A stretch of DNA of 64,000 nt from Bog-950 sp044225825 (GTDB taxonomy: Bacteria > Bacteroidota > Bacteroidia > Chitinophagales > LD1), in the NCBI GenBank assembly GCA_044225825.1, contig JBGAIB010000006.1, positions 1 to 64,000 of the forward strand, read 5' to 3'. This document shows, piece after piece, positions 39,801 to 46,360 of this stretch; position 1 is the stretch's first letter, and each line of letters opens with the position of its first letter. The notes under the pieces are model-generated. The model worked only from the letters and a program-made list of their open reading frames with translations. It was not told where the DNA came from and did no database searches. Position numbers and translations under genes: made by a program.

Positions 39801-42800
39801 CAGCAGTGTGGTTGCTAATCCGGTGGTTAGTGGTATTAACTCAACTACCAGTTACCTGCTTACTGTTACCGATAGCTATGGTTGCAGCAGCGCCGATAAT
39901 ATGATTGTAAACGTAGTGCCTTCTACTTTACAAGCCTACCAGGGCGGTGTACAAACGTTCTGTTCAGGCACTTCGGGTTGTGTGCAGTTAGGTGGATTGC
40001 CTACTGTAGTCGGTGGTGTTTCGCCTTATACCTATACATGGTCTAATACAGCATCACTTTCCAACCCTGCCAGTTCTAACCCAATTGCTTGTCCGGTTGT
40101 AAATACAACCTACGGCTTAACGGTTACCGATAGCAAAGGCTGTACTGTTAGCGCAAGCGAAACCGTGGTAGTAAAACCCGGCCCGGTTGCTAATGCCGGT
40201 AACGATACTGCTATATGTTACGGACAACCGGCAATACTTGGCGGTACACCAACTGGCACCGGTGGTTCCGGCGCGGGATTCACTTATACCTGGCAGCCTG
40301 CAAGCGGTATCAGCAGTGCAACTGTTGCCAACCCGGTTGCCAATGCAACAATTACCACTACTTACACAGTTGTAGTAACCGATGCCAACGGCTGTTCTGC
40401 AAATGATGAGATTACTGTTACCGTACATGCAGTTCCAGTTGCCGACGCCGGTGCCGATAAAAACCTGTTTAGTTGCCCTAACGATACCATCTTTATTGGC
40501 AACATTCCTGCGGTTAGCGGCGGTACTGCTCCATACACCTATCAATGGACTCCTGCTATTGGCCTTAGCAATACTACTACCGGCAACCCGCTGGTGGCAG
40601 GTCTTGCACAAACCACCGCTTATCAATTACAGGTAACCGATAGTTTTGGTTGCACCGGTATTGATAATGTTATTGTAAACGTATACCCGCAAACCTTACA
40701 GGCCGAAGCCGGTAATGCGCACAAAATTTGTGCTGCTGCCGGAACACCTGTTAATTTGGGTAGCACACCTACGGCCTTAGGCGGCACACCTCCTTATACT
40801 TATAGCTGGTTGCCAACTGCAGGTTTAAGTAGTGCAGGGGTACCAAATCCGGTTGCTACCGTTTCGGTAACTACTACTTATTATTTAACTGTTACTGATG
40901 CGAAAGGTTGTGTAGCGGTTGACTCTGTTACCATTACCCAAAATCCTTCGCCTATAGCTAATGCAGGCGCCGATACGGCTCTTTGCGCAGGCTTAGGCAA
41001 GGTATTAGGTGGTATGCCTACAGCTTCAGGAGGCACAGGCGCCTTCCAATATTCATGGACACCTACTACCGGCTTAAGTGCTAATAACACAAGCAATCCT
41101 TCTGCTTATCCGCAGGTTACAACAACATATGAAGTATTAATTACCGACTCCAATGGTTGCCAGGCTTCTGACGCTATAACCATTACCATCTACAGCAATC
41201 CGGTTGCTGATGCAGGTTTGGACAAAGTGCTTACTGCCTGCGGTGGCGATAGCGTGTTCATCGGTGGTTCGCCTTCAGCATCGGGTGGTGCAGGTGGTTA
41301 TACCTACCAGTGGTCGCCTGCTACTGGTGTGTCAGATATTACTTCTGCTAATCCTGTGGTAGCAGGCATAACAGGATCTTCGTTATATGCCCTAACCGTT
41401 ACCGATGCCAATAGCTGTTCAGCCGCCGACGTGGTATTTGTAAGTGTGGTTTCATCCAACCTTACTGCCAATGCCGGTGTTAACACTAACATCTGTGCAG
41501 GTGCAGGTAGCATAGTTACCTTAGGAGGTATGCCAACCGCTGTTGGTGGCACCGCACCTTATTCATATAACTGGGTTCCTTCTGCCTCACTCAACTTTAC
41601 CGATGTATCTAATCCGTTCGCAACACCAATGGTAACCACTACCTATTTTGTAACGGTAACAGATGGTAAGGGATGTATGGCTACCGATTCGGTAGTGGTA
41701 CATATTAACCCGGCTCCAATTGCCAATGCCGGAGCTGATGCTGCGGTATGTGGTGGCGGAACAATCACTGCAGGTGGTAACCCAACTGCAGTAGGTGGAG
41801 CGGCGCCCTACATTTACTCCTGGTCGCCTTCTATAGGCGTAAGCAATGCTTCTGCTTCTAATCCGGTAATAGTCGCACTAACCAGCAGCACTTATACCGT
41901 AGTAGTTACCGATGCACTTGGTTGCACTGCCAGCGACAATCTGGTTATAACCCTGCACCAAAATCCTATTGCCGATGCCGGTGCTGATCAAACCTTAATT
42001 GCCTGTTCAGGCGATAGTGTTATGATCGGTGGATCACCTTCCGCCAATGGTGGCACAGCACCATATACCTATAGCTGGTCGCCCGCTGCAGGTCTAAACA
42101 CAAATTCCATCGCCAATCCATTTGTTTCACATTTGGGATCTTCCACCATCTATACCCTGGTAGTTGAAGATATGTATGGTTGCTCGGCTACCGACCAGGT
42201 TTATATCGCTGTAACAAACAGCACCTTATTTGCTGAGGCAGGTAACGATGTTACGGTTTGCCAGGGCGCCTTCTCTGCGGTAACCCTTGGTGGTTTACCA
42301 ACTGCTACCGGTGGCACTCCATCCTACAACTATGCATGGTTCCCGGCTGCAGGTTTAAGTTCAACTACTGTTGCTAATCCGCAAGCTTCGCCAACACAAT
42401 CTACCATCTATACCGTAGTGGTTACCGATGGTTCAGGTTGTATGGCTGTAGATACGGTTAAGTTTACTGTAAACGAGAAACCACTGGTAACCGCCGGTGC
42501 TAACGATACTATTTGCCAGGGCACTTGTGTAACCTTAGGTGGAACCCCAACTGCAAGTGGCGCACAATCGCCTTACACCTATAGTTGGCTGCCTACGCTT
42601 TACTTAAGTGATGCATCCAGTGCTAATCCTGTTGCCTGCCCTGCGGTTACAGTAACCTACACGGTTACTGTAACCGATCAAAACGGCTGCAGCAATAGCG
42701 GTAGCGTAAATATTAAAGTGAATGCTAATCCGGTGGCTGATGCCGGTGGCGATAAAACAGTGGTAAGTTGTAAAAATGCCTGTGTAGTAATTGGTGGTTC

Positions 42801-45291
42801 ACCAACTGCTTCGGGTGGTGCAGGTGGTTATAGCTACTATTGGGCGCCTGCCTCGGGTATGAACAACCCATCCATTGCAAATCCGCAGTTATGCAATTTA
42901 ACCGGCACACACGTATATGGCGTTTGGATAAGCGATGCCAACGGTTGTACTGCTACCGATCAGGTTACGGTACAGGCTGTGGCAAGCGATCTTACTGCCG
43001 ATGCAGGTCCTGATAAAACAACCTGTGCAGGTCAAAACAACTGCATTACCATTGGCGGCACCCCGGCAGTTATGGGAGGTTTGCCTCCGTTCCAGATAGT
43101 ATGGTCGCCGGTAACCGGTTTCTGCAATTCCAACTTAATTGCCAATCCGGATGTAAATCCTGTGGGCCCTACTACATATGCCTTATTAGTGCGCGATGCC
43201 AACGGTTGCGTATCGGTCGACTCAATGAATGTATTGGCCAATCCTGCTGTAACTGCAATTGTGGCTCCTGATACTGCCATCTGCTTTGGAACAGCAGCTA
43301 TATTGGGAGGTAGTCCAACAACCGGAAGCGGCGGAACGGCTCCTTATACCTATGCATGGTCGCCAACAGCGGGTATAGCTAACCCTTCATCGGGTAATCC
43401 ATCTGCTACTCCACAAAACACAACTACTTATTGCGTAACTGTAACCGATGTTGTGGGTTGTTCAGCTTCAACTTGTCAATCTGTTACGGTAAATCCACAA
43501 TTGTTCGCCGATGCCGGTACCGATAAAACAATTACCGGATGTGCAAACACTGCCATTACCCTTGGTGGCTCACCTGCTGCCAGTGGTGGATCAGGAGATT
43601 ATGAATACCTGTGGAGTCCGGCTACCGGATTGGATAGCGTTACCATCGCTAATCCAACTGTAACAGGCCTTGGTATAACTACAGTCTATACACTGCAGGT
43701 CAAGGATCATCACACCGGTTGCACCAGTTCCGATCAGGTGCTTGTAACTGTTATTCCATCCACCTTAAGTGTAGAAGCAGGTGTCAATAAATTTATCTGT
43801 CCGGGTAGCATCACCGGTGTACAGATCGGAGGCCTGCCTACTGTTTCAGGTGGTCAGGGACCGTTCGTATACCAGTGGACACCTGCTGCAGGCTTAAGCG
43901 ATTCAACCATTGCTAACCCGGTTGCGCTGCCGGTGGATACCACTATTTACTATCTCAGTGTAACTGATGCATTAGGTTGTGTAGCTTACGATTCGGTTAC
44001 CGTAGCTATGGCGCATGCCGAGGTGCTGAGTATTACAGGCCTTAACCCCAAATACTGTGTTGATGCCGGTAATGTAAATCTTACCGCAACGCCTGCCGGT
44101 GGCACCTTTAGTGGTGTGGGTGTAACAGGTAATGTGTTCCGTCCTTCAGTAGCAGGTGTAGGTGTATGGTGTATTACCTATACTTATACCAACCCTTTTA
44201 CAGGTTGTATGGCCGACACCGTGGTATGCGTAACGGTCGATTCTTTACCTGCATTAAGTATTACCGGCTATAGCCCAAGCTACTGCCAGGGCGATACCGC
44301 TATCACTTTAAGCGGTTCTCCGCTGGGCGGCATCTTTACCGGTAACGGTATCGTAGGTAATGTGTTCCATCCTGCACTTGCATCGGTTGGTGATAATGTA
44401 ATCACTTATACCTACAACGATACGCTGAGCGGTTGTTCGAACAGTATACAGGTTATTATCAATGTGAAAGAAGCTCCTGCATTGAATGTTTCAGCTTCCG
44501 AGGCAGCTGCTTGTCCTGATGCCGATGTAAGCTTGTCTGCTACCTACTCTCTCAATGTGTTTAATGTTATCTGGGCAGATGCCGATGGTAATGTCATCTA
44601 TTCTGGATTAAATCCTGTTACGGTTAATCCTACTGCTGCCAACCACTGCTATGTGGCTACCGCTGTAAATACACCGGGCTGCATAAGCCGCGATACAATT
44701 TGTATTCAGATACTCGATTGTGGTATTCATGCGATGGATGAGCCTTGCGATGTGGATAGCACTGTAATGAACACCGCCATTACAGTGGATGTGTTAGCGA
44801 ATGACACACTGCCATACGGAAGCGATACCACCGTTACTATAACCACCGTGCAGTTACATGGTTCAGCTGTGGTAAATGCCGATCGTACCGTAACCTTCAC
44901 TCCCGAACAGGATTTTGCTGGTAATGTGCAATTCTCGTATCTGGTTTGTGTTACCGTAAACGGTTGGGTGGTTTGCGACACTGCCGATGTTTGCATCACG
45001 GTGGTTGATACTACCATCACCTGTCATTTCCCTAATACCATTACACCGAATGAGGATGGTGTGAACGACGACTTTGAAGTTTCGTGTAACGATGCTTATC
45101 CGGATGCCGCCATCAGAATATATGATCGCTGGGGCGCCGAAGTGTTCCGCAGTTCCGGCCACTACGATAACAAGTGGAATGGTTACAACCAACAGGGTAT
45201 ACAACTGCCTGATGGAACCTACTTCTACATCTATTACTTCAACGTTCCGGGCAAAAACATGAAGAAGGGCTTTATCGACGTATTCAAATAA
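30889..45291 (+). CDS. Giant 4800-residue Ig-like repeat surface protein, T9SS type B substrate
   Basis: A signal-like N-terminus (residues ~10-32) precedes a DUF7948-type domain (LVFIENKGQWPGHVLFRADFPGG, ~50-300) and a beta-propeller-like region (~300-780, with DVYISKYAE and PDGNLYIVGMTGG). Eleven Ig-like repeats follow (NSPVCAGQTLNLTAT ... WTGPNAFTS), then 30 repeats of about 85 residues (IGGSPTASGG ... YTVTVTDANGC). Two repeats of a third kind (LSITGYSPSYCQGD) come next. A Big_9/cadherin-like domain (ITVDVLANDTLPYG) and a gliding-motility-type C-terminal domain (CHFPNTITPNEDGVNDDFEV) end the protein. It is probably a T9SS-exported adhesin or filament. A porP/sprF-like gene follows after 42 bases. 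The ATG is preceded by a ~215-base leader after the upstream terminator. Confidence 0.9.
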   Translation: MPNTLLVFKRIASLRIALTAVVMVFITSSFAQQTATAGQAGSIDKAKEEVAGKLVFIENKGQWPGHVLFRADFPGGQMLATPQGMLIGKYDDAGLKAASKYEGQLEEIEKGLNPVLTVKDLGPAPVLRGHGWRFNFLGGNLANSESMERKEQASEYFNFFIGAPSTFATNVHGYSELIYKDVYKGVDVRYYNAPEGGVENDIIIYPGADAAQVKIEMEGVEQLRLSAEGTLILPTTVGDMEVPAPVGYLRDVNGVTSAIAVKYVLTGKNTLGFAMPAYDKSKTLVIDPIVMRWATWISGNTGSSDAHNHGIDLDAAGYIYDVGKYGNNLITVGAFQTSNLGSHDVYISKYAEPAVPGGAGQRVWQTYMGTTADDNPYAMNVGPDGNLYIVGMTGGNFNRTYGSGAPASSWATQRTCGGSISQQGWVAKVSPAGTWALVREIGPASANYYPTLWDLRIIPTTGSNFDVLVAGNVTQQSNTADGDVPAATLPDGTAKTGTGDDNGYVFRISSDLNTLLWTKQFTSSGNNDDQFNIASVDNSGNIYLGGVTYGTAGISYNNPSGQTTRVGSRDGWLMKLNGATGSANWSRYFNASSGSTYLTILCMEFNRAKTNLIVGGLTTGAATYNITTSTAYGGSGDFVIASLPASGAATNWGTYYGGNQQEYNMMGLNVDQNDDIYVLGYTYSKNITTVNYPLQDGTYNNNTGERQAVFFKLLGTTGGTVLYNTFMGGSGDDYDPLGERGIKFNDCRIYLCVTAVSNDFPLTAGTLTSTKSSGTSTLDPLLISMSNPPDMQGQSITGGGTQTIVCGQAASQITAGAPSYLIPTIIRNNVNQTNGTSGAFPNGVPTITNIQWQISVDTGYTWTNIPGATSQNYSPGVITTAGLVKFRRIVNGDACNRTTDTSAVANVTVNPTSPSPTISNNGPLCAGATLQLTANTVAGATYYWTGPNGFTSTLQNPTISNVTTAAAGAYKCILITTANGCPSYASTTNVVITARPAAPTAGSNSPVCAGQTLNLTATGDAGATYAWTGPNAFTSTTQNPFIANVTTANAGNYFVTQTVAGCTSSAASVAVIINATPAPTGVSATPNPVCSGQTLTLTATAAGGATLNWTFPDGGTATGSPVTRTGVTTAMAGTYSVTQTASGCVSNPATVAVVINQTPAAPVASNNGPLCSGQALNLSATGAGGASFAWTGPNSYTSNLQNPVILNATAVNAGLYSVTQTVSGCTSASAGTTTVTINPLPVATATAGSNKYCSGATLSLSASATGGTAPYIYSWTGPAAFTSSAQNPTRSSVTTAMSGIYSVLITDSKGCSANASTVFVTVNASPSVSATSSNSSYCSSATINLFATPTVGPAPYTYSWSGPAGFTSSVQNPVINNANTGMAGVYTVLLTDSNGCTATGSTSTIVIYSSPTVTANSASASYCSGATINLSSAPVGGTAPYSYAWSGSASFTSSLQNPTRSNSTVAMGGSYTVTITDNHSCTASASTVAVVVYQSPTVTASSSSSSYCESTTIQLNATPTSGTTPYSFSWSGPSSFSSSLQNPTRANATPAMSGIYTVLLTDAHSCTATANTGTITVNPGLAVTTNSNSPVCAGGNLNLYSSSTGGTLPLSYSWAGPSFTSALQNPVRSGASAGMAGSYNVTVSDVNGCSGTATAVVVVNPATSVLVSSNSQVCVGNTLTLQATPSGGTSPFTYVWAGPASFSASIANPSRTNSQLSYAGTYSVTATDINGCSGTGNTSVVINPLPAVTASATSPGYCVNSTIQLNATPSLGTAPYTTYNWSGPASYTSNQQNPAIANATTAMAGNYSVTLLDSKGCSATSSVAIAIYTNPIVAAGAGQTSCSGENVTLGGSPTASGANPPFTYVWNNGAANISNPVVNPTTATTYTVTVTDNRSCTATASTIVSVNAKPVANAGVDKTIPSCSLVGTGIGGSPTASGGSAPYSYSWSPLAGLSSSTTANPNVTGIGATSTYTVTVTDFNGCTASDAVIVNVTGSSLALNITANNPTAWCAAGTSNVTLTAGVTGGTTPYSYNWIGTDLSSLINASTVANPSIAGTYLYTAVVTDATGCQAGDTISIVVYPKPSADAGAADYYICQGASVTIGGSPTALGGTAPFSYAWNNGGAIVANPVVTPSGTTTYTVTVTDSHTCTATAASTVNVRSNPVANAGNDVNLPGCSPTGIAIGGSPTASGGSGLPYSYAWSPAAGLSSTLVSNPMVQGVSGNNTYTVTVSDANGCSSTDAVIVHVISNTPDVLISADGLTAWCAGSGTSVNLTANVTGGTLPFTYSWNGSNLSPLNTQTATANPSVANSYNYVVTVTDAFNCTATATKTVTVNANPTASAGAENYTICNGQSVVIGGNPTANGGTAPYTYNWNGGAAAVANPSVNPASTFAYLVTVYDANNCSATATTNVTVRTNPAADAGADKTMPGCTPTGLQIGGSPTAAGGGGGPYGYAWSPAAGLSSTSIANPFVAGIATDATYTVVVTDVNGCTASDQMVMHIISNTPLVNITASGSTAWCAGSNSSVNLTANITGGTGPFSYSWGGTFVNPVNSQVATVYPNSAGAHAYVVTVTDAYNCSATAIQTVQVNEIPVVNAGEAIHNICSSTSVTIGGAPTASGGVAPYTYAWNSGANAVANPVVTPLTSTTYIVTVTDSVGCSASAATTVLVRTAVHADAGADRSIYGCANACTFLGSSPTGFGGQGTLTYAWSPATGLSSTTVANPQACGVLATTFYTVTVTDTSGCVATDQIMITVTPSSLTAEAGTGGAFCLASGDSVMLGGYPTAVGGVPPYTYTWSPNTGLNLMNPANPVAYPTDTLLYSLTVTDALGCMATDTTLIRTFPLMFADAGTDTTICEGSPVVIGGSPSAWGGSGSGYTYVWSPATNINNITYANPVVSPFTSTDYSVTATDGNGCTATDHVIIHVRPNPVAQAGADKTITNCPLESVTIGESPAATGGNPPYTYAWSPLNGLSSSVVANPVVSGINSTTSYLLTVTDSYGCSSADNMIVNVVPSTLQAYQGGVQTFCSGTSGCVQLGGLPTVVGGVSPYTYTWSNTASLSNPASSNPIACPVVNTTYGLTVTDSKGCTVSASETVVVKPGPVANAGNDTAICYGQPAILGGTPTGTGGSGAGFTYTWQPASGISSATVANPVANATITTTYTVVVTDANGCSANDEITVTVHAVPVADAGADKNLFSCPNDTIFIGNIPAVSGGTAPYTYQWTPAIGLSNTTTGNPLVAGLAQTTAYQLQVTDSFGCTGIDNVIVNVYPQTLQAEAGNAHKICAAAGTPVNLGSTPTALGGTPPYTYSWLPTAGLSSAGVPNPVATVSVTTTYYLTVTDAKGCVAVDSVTITQNPSPIANAGADTALCAGLGKVLGGMPTASGGTGAFQYSWTPTTGLSANNTSNPSAYPQVTTTYEVLITDSNGCQASDAITITIYSNPVADAGLDKVLTACGGDSVFIGGSPSASGGAGGYTYQWSPATGVSDITSANPVVAGITGSSLYALTVTDANSCSAADVVFVSVVSSNLTANAGVNTNICAGAGSIVTLGGMPTAVGGTAPYSYNWVPSASLNFTDVSNPFATPMVTTTYFVTVTDGKGCMATDSVVVHINPAPIANAGADAAVCGGGTITAGGNPTAVGGAAPYIYSWSPSIGVSNASASNPVIVALTSSTYTVVVTDALGCTASDNLVITLHQNPIADAGADQTLIACSGDSVMIGGSPSANGGTAPYTYSWSPAAGLNTNSIANPFVSHLGSSTIYTLVVEDMYGCSATDQVYIAVTNSTLFAEAGNDVTVCQGAFSAVTLGGLPTATGGTPSYNYAWFPAAGLSSTTVANPQASPTQSTIYTVVVTDGSGCMAVDTVKFTVNEKPLVTAGANDTICQGTCVTLGGTPTASGAQSPYTYSWLPTLYLSDASSANPVACPAVTVTYTVTVTDQNGCSNSGSVNIKVNANPVADAGGDKTVVSCKNACVVIGGSPTASGGAGGYSYYWAPASGMNNPSIANPQLCNLTGTHVYGVWISDANGCTATDQVTVQAVASDLTADAGPDKTTCAGQNNCITIGGTPAVMGGLPPFQIVWSPVTGFCNSNLIANPDVNPVGPTTYALLVRDANGCVSVDSMNVLANPAVTAIVAPDTAICFGTAAILGGSPTTGSGGTAPYTYAWSPTAGIANPSSGNPSATPQNTTTYCVTVTDVVGCSASTCQSVTVNPQLFADAGTDKTITGCANTAITLGGSPAASGGSGDYEYLWSPATGLDSVTIANPTVTGLGITTVYTLQVKDHHTGCTSSDQVLVTVIPSTLSVEAGVNKFICPGSITGVQIGGLPTVSGGQGPFVYQWTPAAGLSDSTIANPVALPVDTTIYYLSVTDALGCVAYDSVTVAMAHAEVLSITGLNPKYCVDAGNVNLTATPAGGTFSGVGVTGNVFRPSVAGVGVWCITYTYTNPFTGCMADTVVCVTVDSLPALSITGYSPSYCQGDTAITLSGSPLGGIFTGNGIVGNVFHPALASVGDNVITYTYNDTLSGCSNSIQVIINVKEAPALNVSASEAAACPDADVSLSATYSLNVFNVIWADADGNVIYSGLNPVTVNPTAANHCYVATAVNTPGCISRDTICIQILDCGIHAMDEPCDVDSTVMNTAITVDVLANDTLPYGSDTTVTITTVQLHGSAVVNADRTVTFTPEQDFAGNVQFSYLVCVTVNGWVVCDTADVCITVVDTTITCHFPNTITPNEDGVNDDFEVSCNDAYPDAAIRIYDRWGAEVFRSSGHYDNKWNGYNQQGIQLPDGTYFYIYYFNVPGKNMKKGFIDVFK
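33620..36375 (+). repeat. Eleven tandem Ig-like repeats (first repeat block)
   Basis: Eleven units of roughly 75-85 residues share [SG]-x-x-C-[AS]-G-x-x-L-x-L-x-A near the start and W-[TS]-G-P-x-x-[FY]-x-S in the middle. The first four lack the GGTxPYxYxW insertion that units 5-11 carry, so the block itself shows two sub-generations. Confidence 0.8.
36376..44010 (+). repeat. Thirty repeats arranged as ten three-domain higher-order units
   Basis: The block is 7635 bases, 30 units averaging 84.8 residues. Units 2, 5, 8, 11, 14, 17, 20, 23, 26 and 29 all open with A-[DNQ]-A-G-x-[DN]-[KVRQ]-x-[IVLM] and end in a short SST/NTP linker. The unit after each starts with the LxAEAG...C-type opening (TAWC in the first three). 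The third opens NPxANAGxDxxIC. The ABC order is kept through all ten cycles, a period of about 255 residues or 765 bases. Confidence 0.85.
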
Positions 45292-45333
45292 GCCAACAAG
45301 TAAAAGCACATAACAACAAATAAAACAACAGTT

Positions 45334-46326
45334 ATGAGGAAGATAATAATTGCAATGGCCTTACTGGGATGTGCCATCTTAACCAGGGCACAGCAGGACC
45401 CCGCCTACAGCATGTATATGTTTAACGGGTTGTTTATAAACCCGGCTTATGCTGGCAGCCACGAGGTAATAAGCCTGGTAGGCATCTACCGGCACCAGTG
45501 GGTGGGCATCGACGGTGCACCGCGCACGGCCAACATCAGCGCCCACATGCCTTTCAGGCGCTCGCAGTATGCCATGGGAATGATCGTATCGAACGATAAA
45601 ATAGGTTTAACCAATACCTTCACGGTTACACCTTCCTTTTCATACCGCATAAAGATCAGGCAAAGCCGCTTGTGTTTCGGGTTACAGGCCTCACTGGCTT
45701 ATTTTTACCGCAATAACAGCGCCTCCGAAGTTTCGAGCCCGCTGCCCGATAATACGCTTAGCCTGAACACGAACCTGTTTTTACCCAATGTTGGCTTTGG
45801 CATATATGCCTATGGTAAGCGATACTTTGTAGGTGTTTCGGCACCGCACCTCATGCCTACTGCGTTGCGCGGTAAAACAAGAGTGTTGAATTATAATGCA
45901 GATGTAGCCAAGGTCTATAACTACTATGTGTTTTCTGCGGGCTATCTGGTTGGTAAGGAACAAAGCATTGTAAAATTCCGGCCTACCATACTGGTTAAAT
46001 GGCAAAAAGGTCTGCCCAACAACATTCCTCAGTTCGATTTTAACCTGGCCTTATTGTTTATCGATCGTATTTGGGTAGGCGCTTCGTTACGCACCCAGGG
46101 CGATGCCTACACTAAAAATGGCAAGGTATTAAAGTTTGGCCCCGAAGGCGTGGTAGCTTATCTGCAGGCAAAAATCACACCGCAAATTCAAATAGGTTAT
46201 GCCTACGACGCTACCATCTCTAATCTTCGCACGGCTAACAGTGGCACGCACGAAATAATGCTCGGTTACGATTTCTGGTATAATAAAAAGCGGTTTGTCA
46301 ACTCGCGATATGTAACGTACTTCTAG
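45334..46326 (+). CDS. PorP/SprF family outer-membrane protein
   Basis: The 330-residue product starts with a signal peptide (MRKIIIAMALLGCAILTRAQ) followed by the family hallmark QDPAYSMYMFNGLFINPAYAGSHEVISLVGIYRHQWVGIDGAPRT. The rest is a beta-barrel pattern (FSYRIKIRQSRLCFGLQASLAYF ... YAYDATISNLRTANSGTHEIMLGYDF). PorP/SprF-like proteins are the dedicated partners that let type B C-terminal-domain substrates be exported or anchored by the T9SS. Its position 42 bases after the giant type B substrate strongly suggests a substrate/partner pair. It is followed 34 bases later by the OmpA-family gene. Complete, with a C-terminal aromatic residue. Confidence 0.93.
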   Translation: MRKIIIAMALLGCAILTRAQQDPAYSMYMFNGLFINPAYAGSHEVISLVGIYRHQWVGIDGAPRTANISAHMPFRRSQYAMGMIVSNDKIGLTNTFTVTPSFSYRIKIRQSRLCFGLQASLAYFYRNNSASEVSSPLPDNTLSLNTNLFLPNVGFGIYAYGKRYFVGVSAPHLMPTALRGKTRVLNYNADVAKVYNYYVFSAGYLVGKEQSIVKFRPTILVKWQKGLPNNIPQFDFNLALLFIDRIWVGASLRTQGDAYTKNGKVLKFGPEGVVAYLQAKITPQIQIGYAYDATISNLRTANSGTHEIMLGYDFWYNKKRFVNSRYVTYF

Positions 46327-46360
46327 TTGATGCAGTTGATTAAACGATAAAACAAGTGTT

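Noticed and set aside
33271..45309. Many antisense open frames opposite the giant repeat gene
   Set aside because: They recur with the repeat period and reflect codon bias of the sense strand. None has a start context or recognisable domain.
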